Of a DNA stretch of 64,000 nucleotides, positions 51,760 to 59,006 are shown one piece after another. The DNA lies in NCBI GenBank assembly GCA_963840275.1, contig CAWIYK010000009.1, positions 186,001-250,000 on the forward strand, in the 5' to 3' direction. Position 1 is the stretch's first letter. Every line of letters starts with the position of its first letter. The position numbers and the translations under genes are program-made. This DNA comes from Actinophytocola sp963840275 (GTDB lineage: Bacteria; Actinomycetota; Actinomycetes; Mycobacteriales; Pseudonocardiaceae). The notes under the pieces were generated by a model that was not told where the DNA came from, searched no databases, and worked only from the letters and a program-made list of their open reading frames with translations.

Positions 51760-53796
51760 CTACGGCGCGATCAGCGGCACGATCGGGCTCTGCTCCTTCG
51801 ACAGCGGGATGTTGTACCGCTGCGCGACATAGGAGGCGATGTCGTGGAACAGCGGCGCGGCGGACCGGCCCTCCGGCGGACCGCCGGAGTACGCGGGCTG
51901 GTTCAGCATGATCCCCACCACGAACCGCGGGTCGTCGGCCGGCAGGATCCCCGCGAACGTGATCCAGTACTTCGAGTCGCTGTACCGGTGGGTCACGTCG
52001 TCGATCTGCTGCGCGGTGCCCGTCTTGCCGGCGATCTGGTATCCGGTCAGCGCGGCCGCCGGGCCGGTGCCGCTGTTCTGGTGCGGCGCCTTCTGCACGA
52101 CCGCGCGGAACATGTCGCGCACGGTCTTCGCGGTCTTCGCGCTGACCACCCGCACCGGCTCGGGACGCGGCTCGGCGATCCGCTGGCCGTCCGGGGTGAT
52201 GCGCGCCGCGACGGCCCTCGGCGGCACCCGCACCCCGTCGTTGGCCAGCGCCTGGTACATCCCGGCCATCTGCAGCACGGTCATCGAGAGACCCTGGCCG
52301 ATCGGCAGGTTGCCGAAGGTCGAGCCCGACCACTGGCCGCGCGGCGGGACCTGGCCGGGGCTCTCGCCAGAGAGGCCGACGCCGGTGCGCTTGCCGAGGC
52401 CGAGCTTGCCCAGCAGGTCGGAGAACTTGTCCGCGCCGCACTCCTGGGCGAGCATCAGCGTGCCGACGTTCGACGACTTCGCGAAGATGCCGGTCGTGGT
52501 GAGCTGCAGCGTGCCGTGCGACCACGCGTCGCCGATGGTCCGGTCCGCGACCCGGATCGAGCCGCGCACCTGGTGCACGTCGAGGGGCGAGGTGATGTTC
52601 TGGTCGATCGCGCACAGCGCGGTCACGATCTTGTTGACCGAGCCCGGCTCGTACGGGTTGCTGATCGCCGGGTCGGCCATCACCGACACGTCCGGCACCG
52701 GCTGGCTCGGGTCGAACGTCTTGTCGTTGGCGAGCGCGTAGACCTCGCCCGTCCTCGCGTCCAGGATCACCGCGCTGCCGCCCTTGGCCTGCGCCTTCGC
52801 CACGTAGTCGGTGAGCGCCTCCTGGAGGAAGAACTGCAGGTCCGCGTCGATCGTCAGCTGGATGTCCGAGCCGTCGACGGCCGGTCGCACGTCCCGTTCC
52901 GTGCCGGGGATGACGACGCCGTCGTTGCCCTCCTCGGTGGCCGCGATCTGGCGGCCGGGCGTGCCGGACAGCTGGTTGTCGCGCAACAGCTCGAGACCGC
53001 CGAGCCCGTGCAGGTCGTGCTTCTTGACGTCCGGGTCCTCCATGCGCCAGTTGGCGACGCCGATGAGGTTGGCCCCGTTGGACTTGCCCGGGTACTCCCG
53101 CTCCGCGCGGTACTCGGTGATCACCGAGGGGAACTCGTCCTGGATCGCGCGGGCGAGGGCCGGCTCGATGTTCCCGGTGAGGTACACGTAGGACTTGTCG
53201 GCGCGCAGGTTGGCGAGCAGGTCCGACTCCGACACGGCGCCGTCGAGGTGCCCGGCGATGCCCTTCGCGATGGCCTCGGTCTCCGTCCCGAAGTCGAGCG
53301 GCTCCCCCTTGACCTTTCCTTCCTTGACGTTCTTGTTGTAGGTGGCGATGTTCTTGCGCGCGATCCTCGGCTGGTAGGCGAGGCGCCGCGACTCCACGCT
53401 GAACGCCATCTGCACGCCGTTGCGGTCCACGATCGAGCCGCGGTTGGCCGGCAGGTCGATGTCGGTGGTGCGCTGCTTCTCCGCCTTCGCCGCCAGCGCC
53501 TCCGCCTCGAACCCCTGTACCTGGATCAGCTTGAGGCCCGCCGCGACGAGCGCCGCGATGAGCAGGAAGCGCACGGCGACGACCCGGATGTGGTGGTTGG
53601 CGGCGCGGGGCCGCTTCCGCGCGAGCCGGCGTGGGCCCGTGGTGGCACGGCGCGGCGGTGGGCCCGCGCGCCGGCCGGAGCCGTGCACGGCGCCGCGCGC
53701 CGGCACCCCGGAGCCGCCGACGCGGGGCACCGGCCGCCGGACGGTGGCTCCCGGCCGGCGGCCGGTGCCGCGGTAGTTCTGGCTGCCAGGTGGCAT
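51760..53796 (-). CDS. ftsI: Septal peptidoglycan transpeptidase FtsI (PBP3/PbpB)
   Basis: The 678-residue class-B penicillin-binding protein cross-links septal wall. An Arg/Pro-rich cytosolic tail of about 75 residues precedes one membrane helix (VVAVRFLLIAALVAAGLKLI). The PBP dimerisation domain follows (ANRGSIVDRNGV), then the transpeptidase with SVNK at about 385 (active Ser), SSN at about 443 and KTGT at about 590. No PASTA domain. The ATG overlaps the ftsL stop (TGATG). Confidence 0.97.
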   Translation of the reverse strand: MPPGSQNYRGTGRRPGATVRRPVPRVGGSGVPARGAVHGSGRRAGPPPRRATTGPRRLARKRPRAANHHIRVVAVRFLLIAALVAAGLKLIQVQGFEAEALAAKAEKQRTTDIDLPANRGSIVDRNGVQMAFSVESRRLAYQPRIARKNIATYNKNVKEGKVKGEPLDFGTETEAIAKGIAGHLDGAVSESDLLANLRADKSYVYLTGNIEPALARAIQDEFPSVITEYRAEREYPGKSNGANLIGVANWRMEDPDVKKHDLHGLGGLELLRDNQLSGTPGRQIAATEEGNDGVVIPGTERDVRPAVDGSDIQLTIDADLQFFLQEALTDYVAKAQAKGGSAVILDARTGEVYALANDKTFDPSQPVPDVSVMADPAISNPYEPGSVNKIVTALCAIDQNITSPLDVHQVRGSIRVADRTIGDAWSHGTLQLTTTGIFAKSSNVGTLMLAQECGADKFSDLLGKLGLGKRTGVGLSGESPGQVPPRGQWSGSTFGNLPIGQGLSMTVLQMAGMYQALANDGVRVPPRAVAARITPDGQRIAEPRPEPVRVVSAKTAKTVRDMFRAVVQKAPHQNSGTGPAAALTGYQIAGKTGTAQQIDDVTHRYSDSKYWITFAGILPADDPRFVVGIMLNQPAYSGGPPEGRSAAPLFHDIASYVAQRYNIPLSKEQSPIVPLIAP

Positions 53797-54524
53797 CAGC
53801 CGGCCCCTGGCGTGGCGCCCGACTGCTGCTGTCCCTGCCCGGCCGGCTGCTCCTGCCCGGCGGGCGGGGCCTGCTGGCCCTGTCCGGCCGGCGGCTGCTC
53901 GACCGGCGGCGCGGGCGCCACCGCGGGCTTCGGCTCGCCGACCACGACCACCGTGCCGTCCGGCTGGACGATCAGCCGGGCCGGGTCGCCGGCCGGGACC
54001 ATGCCCATGGCCTTCGCCCGCTCGGCGAGCGAGGCCGCCGACTCCGCGTTGGTCACCTCGCGCTGCAGCACGGCCGCGCGCTCCGCGAGGTAGTCGGCCT
54101 GCTTCTTCGCGTCGTCGAGCCGGTAGGAGTCCGCGATCGCCTGCGTCGAGAGCCACAGCGTGGCCGCGACACCGACCGTGAGCAGCACGATGATCAGCAC
54201 GACGAACGACGCGCGCCCCGCGGCGTGGTCGAGGTCGTCGTCCATCGGCCGCTCGACCCCGCGGCCCTCGCGGTGCGCGCGCTTGGCGTAGGCGCGCTGG
54301 GCCGCGGCGGACCGCGACCGGCCGGGTGCGCGCTCTGCCGGGCGCGCCGGCTCGGCCGGCTTCTGCTTCGTCCTGGTGGGCGTCTTCGTCGGCGACTTGA
54401 CCGGCGACTTGACCGGCGACTTGGCCGGTGCCGTGGCGGTCTCGACCGTGCCGGCCGCCTCGTCCGCGCGGCGGGGCCGCTTCGTGCGTGTGCGTGCGGT
54501 CGTCGGCTCTGCCTGGATAGTCAT
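53796..54524 (-). CDS. ftsL: Cell division protein FtsL
   Basis: The 242-residue protein is a bitopic scaffold of the FtsQLB complex. A long cytosolic part carries repeated KSPVKSPVKSPTKTPTRTK (about residues 35-55, encoded by an 18-bp direct repeat near 54390-54430). One membrane helix (FVVLIIVLLTVGVAATLWLST, about 107-127) is followed by a coiled coil (DDAKKQADYLAERAAVLQREVTNAES) and a Pro/Gln/Gly tail (PPAGQGQQAPPAGQEQPAGQG). Length is longer than usual because of both tails. The ATG overlaps the rsmH stop (ATGA). Confidence 0.9.
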   Translation of the reverse strand: MTIQAEPTTARTRTKRPRRADEAAGTVETATAPAKSPVKSPVKSPTKTPTRTKQKPAEPARPAERAPGRSRSAAAQRAYAKRAHREGRGVERPMDDDLDHAAGRASFVVLIIVLLTVGVAATLWLSTQAIADSYRLDDAKKQADYLAERAAVLQREVTNAESAASLAERAKAMGMVPAGDPARLIVQPDGTVVVVGEPKPAVAPAPPVEQPPAGQGQQAPPAGQEQPAGQGQQQSGATPGAG

Positions 54525-55489
54525 GCCGCCTCCAGAATCCGCTCTGCCGCACGCAACCGGACCGAGGCCGCCCGCGGGTTGTGTTCCGTCTCCTGCTCGT
54601 CCGCCTGCTCCGCGCCCCTGGTCAGCAGCCGCAGCTGCGGCCCGTGGCCGGGCAGCTCGACCGGGACGCCCTCGGGGGTCCTGGACTTCGCCAAGCCGGC
54701 GAACGCCTGCTTGACCAGCCGGTCCTCCAGTGACTGGTAGGACTCGACGACGATCCGGCCGCCGACCCGCAGCGCGGTCAGCGCCGCCGGCAGCGCCGCG
54801 CGCAGCGAGTCCAGCTCGCCGTTGACCTCGATGCGCAGCGCCTGGAACGTGCGCTTGGCCGGGTGTCCCCCGGTGCGCCTGCTGGCCGCCGGCACCGCCT
54901 CGTACAGCAGCTCGACCAGCCGCCCGCTCGTGGTGAACGGCGCGACCGTCCGCGCCTTGACGACCCGGTCGACGATCCGCTTCGCGAACCGCTCCTCGCC
55001 GTACTCGCGCAAAATCCGGACCAGCTCGCCGGGCGGGTAGGTGTTGAGCACCTCGGCCGCCGTCAGCTCCGCGGTCGGGTCCATCCGCATGTCCAGCGGC
55101 GCGTCCTTCGAGTACGCGAAGCCGCGCTCGGCGACGTCCAGCTGCATCGAGGACACGCCGAGGTCCATGAGCACGCCGGCGACCCCGCCCTTGCGTGCGA
55201 ACCCGAGGTCGGTGAGCACCTCGGGCAGCTCGTCGTAGACGGCGTGCACGAGGTGCACCCGGTCGCCGTGGCGGGCGAGGCGCTCGCCGGAGCGGTCCAG
55301 CGCGTTGGTGTCGCGGTCGAGGCCGACGAGGGTCAGCGCGGGATGCGCGGAGAGCAGGGCGTCGGCGTGGCCGCCGAGGCCGAGGGTGGTGTCGACGAGC
55401 ACGGGGTCGGGGGCCGCGAGCGCCGGCTCGAACAGCTCGAGCACGCGCTCCAGCAGCACCGGCACGTGACGTGGATTGTTTTCCGGCAC
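54521..55489 (-). CDS. rsmH: 16S rRNA (cytosine1402-N4)-methyltransferase
   Basis: RsmH (MraW) methylates N4 of C1402 in 16S rRNA with SAM. The 322-residue protein has HVPVLLERVLEL, the SAM loop VDTTLGLGGHADALL, LMDLGVSSMQLDVAERGFAYSKDAPLDMRMD and the late TFQALRIEVNGELDSL and VVESYQSLEDRLVK blocks. Start is GTG at 55489; GGGAGGGGG lies upstream. It is the first gene after mraZ (157 bp gap) in the dcw order. Confidence 0.97.
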   Translation of the reverse strand: MPENNPRHVPVLLERVLELFEPALAAPDPVLVDTTLGLGGHADALLSAHPALTLVGLDRDTNALDRSGERLARHGDRVHLVHAVYDELPEVLTDLGFARKGGVAGVLMDLGVSSMQLDVAERGFAYSKDAPLDMRMDPTAELTAAEVLNTYPPGELVRILREYGEERFAKRIVDRVVKARTVAPFTTSGRLVELLYEAVPAASRRTGGHPAKRTFQALRIEVNGELDSLRAALPAALTALRVGGRIVVESYQSLEDRLVKQAFAGLAKSRTPEGVPVELPGHGPQLRLLTRGAEQADEQETEHNPRAASVRLRAAERILEAA

Positions 55490-55646
55490 GCCGAATACAC
55501 CCCCTCCCTATCGCTCCAGCGGATGCCGCCAGGTCTCCGCCCGCTCGTCGAACCTGGCGCCGGGGAAGGTGTGCCAGGGCCGAAAGCGAGCGGAACGGAG
55601 GCCTGGCGGCACCCGCGTCCATGCCCGGCTTGCGTTCTGTCTCCCG

Positions 55647-56078
55647 TCAGAACACGCCGGGCAGGACCTCCTCCCGTGCCTGGGAGTAGTCGTCCTCGTG
55701 CTCGTCCAAGTAGGTCTGCCACGCTTGCGCGTCCCAGATCTCCAGGCGGGTGATCGCACCGATGACCACGCACTCCTTGGTCAATCCGGCGTAGCGCCGG
55801 AGCTCCGGTGCGACCGCGATCCGCCCCTGCCCGTCGGGTCGCTGCTCGTCGGTTCCGGCGAACAGGTACCGCTGATAGGCGCGGACCGCCTCGTTGGTCA
55901 GGGGCGCCGCGGCTACCTTGCGTGCCATCTCCTCGAACTCCGCCCTCGGGAACACGTAGAGACAGTGATCCTGTCCCTTGGTGACCATGAGGCCGCCCGC
56001 GAGCGCGTCTCGGAACTTGGCAGGCAGCGTGAGCCGCCCCTTGTCGTCCAGTTTTGGGGTGTGGGTACCGAGAAACAT
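55647..56078 (-). CDS. mraZ: Transcriptional regulator MraZ
   Basis: The 143-residue protein has two SpoVT/AbrB-like halves, MFLGTHTPKLDDKGRLTLPAKFRD and GQGRIAVAPELRRYAGL. MraZ forms a ring-shaped oligomer, binds repeated TGGG motifs in front of its own gene and controls dcw transcription. The ATG at 56078 has GGGGAGGTG about 8 nt upstream; the longer reading to 56249 is non-coding. Candidate binding repeats lie just upstream. Confidence 0.97.
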   Translation of the reverse strand: MFLGTHTPKLDDKGRLTLPAKFRDALAGGLMVTKGQDHCLYVFPRAEFEEMARKVAAAPLTNEAVRAYQRYLFAGTDEQRPDGQGRIAVAPELRRYAGLTKECVVIGAITRLEIWDAQAWQTYLDEHEDDYSQAREEVLPGVF

Positions 56079-56112
56079 CGGGTCCGCACCTCCCCACCAA
56101 CCCCTACGGGCT

Positions 56113-56157
56113 AGCCATGGGACCCCCTTCTGCCCCACTTGCGGCCACCGTACCCCA
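56113..56157 (-). promoter_or_regulatory. MraZ-box decamer repeats in front of mraZ
   Basis: Reading towards mraZ, five pentamers start exactly 10 nt apart: TGGGG (from 56157), TGGCC (56147), TGGGG (56137), GGGGG (56127) and TGGCT (56117). MraZ boxes are TGGGN motifs spaced by about one DNA turn, so this is a good candidate for autoregulation. They lie 35-80 nt upstream of the start codon, where they would overlap the promoter. Confidence 0.7.
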
Positions 56158-56241
56158 CTTTTCTCCACAGTCAACGGCGAATGAACGAGATCGCTCGCGA
56201 ATTGGCCAGCGTTTCCGCAGGTCAACCACCAGGGGGAAAGG

Positions 56242-56393
56242 TGGGGCACCGTGGTGGGACTCCCCCATCCGGGTGCCCGACCGGGGCCCTACGGCGCCCT
56301 TTCGGGCGGCCGAACGGACTGATCTGCGGCGATCCGGGCCCGCGGAGGTTCGCGGTGGGACGAAGTGGGGAACTCCGGTGGGGCGAAGTGGTG
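56242..56393 (+). promoter_or_regulatory. TGGGG repeats facing the moxR operon (MraZ-box-like)
   Basis: On the plus strand TGGGG or TGGGA occurs at 56242, 56255, 56356, 56366 and 56379, with TGGTG at 56252 and 56389. Spacings of 10 and 13 nt recur (TGGGACGAAG then TGGGG; TGGGGCGAAG then TGG). The rest of the 497-bp mraZ-moxR gap shows no gene; TTGACA at 56523-56528 may be the moxR -35 element. G-rich repeats also arise by chance in such DNA, so this is weaker than the set in front of mraZ. Confidence 0.45.
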
Positions 56394-56575
56394 ACCGCGA
56401 CCAGAACAGATCCCGGGGCAATAGTCCCGTCCGGAACACGCGAGCGCCGAATGGCGTAGAAGATAGGAAGAACACCCCCGCCCGAACCGTGCGCACCAGG
56501 GGTTGGGGTACTTCTCGCCAGTTTGACATGCTTCGGGGCAGGCTCTCTGAGCCGACGAAGTCCACAGGAGGTCGC

Positions 56576-57718
56576 GTGACGTCGAGTACCCCGCCATCGG
56601 CGCTGTCGGGCAACCCATACCCGGCACACGGCGGCGACCCCTACACACAGCACGCGACCGGCGCGCCGACCCACCAGCTCGCCGACGGTCAGCCTGCTCA
56701 GAACTCTCAGACCAACCACTACCGGCCGGCCTCGCCGCTCGACGAGCTCAACGCGACCGCCCAGCGGATCGCCGCCAACGTCGAGCGCGTGCTCGTCGGC
56801 AAGCCCGAGGTCGTGCGCATCGCGCTCGTCACCCTGCTCGCCGAGGGGCACCTGCTCGTCGAGGACGTGCCCGGCGTCGGCAAGACGTCGCTCGCGAAGG
56901 CGCTCGCGCGCTCCATCGACTGCACGGTCAGCCGCATCCAGTTCACCCCGGACCTGTTGCCCTCCGACGTCACCGGAGTGTCGATCTTCAACCGGCAGAC
57001 CAACGACTTCGAGTTCCGGCCCGGCCCGGTGTTCGCGAACATCGTGGTCGGCGACGAGATCAACCGCGCGTCGCCCAAGACCCAGTCCGCGTTGCTCGAG
57101 TGCATGGAGGAGCAGCAGGTCACGGTCGACACGAACACCTACACGCTCGACTCGCCGTTCATGGTCATCGCGACCCAGAACCCGATCGAGATGGAGGGCA
57201 CGTACGCGCTGCCGGAGGCGCAGCGCGACCGGTTCACCGCGCGGGTGTCGATCGGCTACCCGGACCCGGCCGCCGAGCTCGCCATGGTCGACGAGCACGC
57301 CGGCCACAACCCGCTCGCCGACCTGCAGCCGGTGTCGCACGCCGAGCAGGTCAAGCACCTGATCGAGACGGTCCGCGCGGTCAAGCTCTCCCCCGAGATC
57401 CGCCGCTACGCCGTCGAGCTGGTGTCCACCACGCGGCGGCTGCCGGAGATCCGCATCGGCGCCTCGCCGAGGTCCACGCTGCACCTGGTCCGGGCGGCCC
57501 GCGCGCAGGCGGCGCTGTCCGGCCGCGACTTCGTGGTCCCCGACGACGTGCACGCGGTCGCCGTCCCGGTGCTCGCGCACCGGCTCGTGCTCACGCCCGA
57601 GTCCCAGGCCGGCCGCCGGTCGACCGCGGAGCTGATCCGCGCGCTGGTCCAGCGGGTGCCGGTGCCGCAGGCCGGCCCGGACCCGCAGTGGCCGCACGTC
57701 GCACGCGGGAACAGGTAG
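56576..57718 (+). CDS. MoxR-family AAA+ ATPase
   Basis: The 380-residue ATPase is a chaperone-like AAA+ protein that usually works with DUF58/von Willebrand partners. After a disordered Pro/Gln/Thr-rich N-terminus of about 50 residues come Walker A EDVPGVGKTSLAKAL (about 96-105), Walker B VVGDEINRASPKTQSALLECMEE (about 158), sensor-1 ATQNPIEMEGTY and the MoxR segment PEAQRDRFTARVSIGYP. GTG at 56576 has a perfect AGGAGG 4 nt upstream. It opens a three-gene operon divergent from mraZ. Confidence 0.94.
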   Translation: MTSSTPPSALSGNPYPAHGGDPYTQHATGAPTHQLADGQPAQNSQTNHYRPASPLDELNATAQRIAANVERVLVGKPEVVRIALVTLLAEGHLLVEDVPGVGKTSLAKALARSIDCTVSRIQFTPDLLPSDVTGVSIFNRQTNDFEFRPGPVFANIVVGDEINRASPKTQSALLECMEEQQVTVDTNTYTLDSPFMVIATQNPIEMEGTYALPEAQRDRFTARVSIGYPDPAAELAMVDEHAGHNPLADLQPVSHAEQVKHLIETVRAVKLSPEIRRYAVELVSTTRRLPEIRIGASPRSTLHLVRAARAQAALSGRDFVVPDDVHAVAVPVLAHRLVLTPESQAGRRSTAELIRALVQRVPVPQAGPDPQWPHVARGNR

Positions 57719-57725
57719 CCCGACC

Positions 57726-59000
57726 ATGGCGCGGCCGCTGAAGGGTGCGCTGTCGGGTCTCACCACGCGCGGCAGATGTCTGCTCGCCGCGGGGCTCGCG
57801 GCCGCGCTGTGCTCGGTGGTGCTGAACGAACGCGACCTGCTGCGCGTCTCCGTGTTCGTGGTGGCCCTGCCGATCCTCGTGTGCCTGCTGACCGCGGTGG
57901 CACGCGTCGGCCTGCACGCGCAGCGTCAGCTGAACCCGATACGGACCCCCGTCGGCGGGCGCGCCGAGGTGACACTGCACGTCACCTCGACCGGCCGGCT
58001 GCCGACCGGCGGACTGCTGATCTCCGACGGCGTGCCGTACTCGCTCGGCGGCAAGCCCAGGTTCGTCATCGAGCACCTGCCCCGCCACACCGGCACCCGG
58101 CTGCGCTACCACGTGCAGCCGATGCTGCGCGGCATCCAGCAGCTCGGCCCGCTGAAGGCGACCATCACCGACCCGTTCGGGCTCGCGGAGTTCGAGCGGG
58201 ACCTCGCGCACACGTCCCGGCTGGTCGTGGTGCCGAGGGTGGTGAAGCTGGTCGGCGTGCCGGGCGGCTCCGGGCTCGGCTCCGGCGACGACGGCTCGGT
58301 CCGCCTCAACGCGGGCCAGGGCGAGGACGACGCGATCGTCCGCCCGTACCGGCAGGGCGACGACCTGCGGAAGGTGCACTGGCGCTCGACCGCGAAGCGC
58401 GACGAGATGATGGTGCGCGTCGAGGAGCGGCCGTGGCGCGGCGGCACCACCGTGCTGCTCGACCACCGGGCGGCCGCGCATCGCGGCACCGGCGCCAACG
58501 CGAGCCTCGAGTGGGCGGTGTCCTTCGCCGCCAGCGTCTGCCTGCACCTGCACCGGTACGGCCAGCGGATCCGCCTCGTCACCGAGACCGGCGGGCTGAT
58601 CGTGCGGGACTCCGGCGACGGCCTGCACAACGACAACGCGGTGCTCGACGCGCTCGCCGCGCTGCAGCCGACCCCGCAGCGGGACGTGGACTGCCGCACC
58701 GACCCAGCGAACGGGCAGGAGCTGATCGCGATCCTCGGCGCGACCTCCGCGGAGTCGCTCAGCCAGCTGATCAGCCAGCGTTCCCGCGGTACCCGCAGCC
58801 TCGCGGTGCTGCTGGACACCACGGCGTGGGCCGCGGCCGGCGAGGGTGGCACGGACACCGACCTCGACGGCGCGACCGCCTTGCTGCGCGGTGCGGGCTG
58901 GGGCGTGACCGTGGCACAGCCCAACATCCCGATGACCGCGACCTGGTCCACCCTCTGCCGCACCCACGGCACCCGCTCCGACGCGATGATCACGGGATAG
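57726..59000 (+). CDS. DUF58 domain membrane protein
   Basis: The 424-residue protein has two N-terminal membrane helices (about residues 15-60), an extracellular or periplasmic-type beta region (RTPVGGRAEVTLHVTSTGRLPTGG) and the DUF58 core with the hallmark DDAIVRPYRQGDDLRKVHWRSTAKRDEMMVR around residues 200-230. DUF58 proteins accompany MoxR ATPases and transglutaminases in this exact order. Starts 7 bp after moxR. The molecular role is not established. Confidence 0.92.
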   Translation: MARPLKGALSGLTTRGRCLLAAGLAAALCSVVLNERDLLRVSVFVVALPILVCLLTAVARVGLHAQRQLNPIRTPVGGRAEVTLHVTSTGRLPTGGLLISDGVPYSLGGKPRFVIEHLPRHTGTRLRYHVQPMLRGIQQLGPLKATITDPFGLAEFERDLAHTSRLVVVPRVVKLVGVPGGSGLGSGDDGSVRLNAGQGEDDAIVRPYRQGDDLRKVHWRSTAKRDEMMVRVEERPWRGGTTVLLDHRAAAHRGTGANASLEWAVSFAASVCLHLHRYGQRIRLVTETGGLIVRDSGDGLHNDNAVLDALAALQPTPQRDVDCRTDPANGQELIAILGATSAESLSQLISQRSRGTRSLAVLLDTTAWAAAGEGGTDTDLDGATALLRGAGWGVTVAQPNIPMTATWSTLCRTHGTRSDAMITG

Positions 59001-59006
59001 GCCACA

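Noticed and set aside
54390..54430. Mobile repeat inside ftsL
   Set aside because: The 18-bp direct repeat simply encodes the KSPVKSP tandem in the cytosolic tail.
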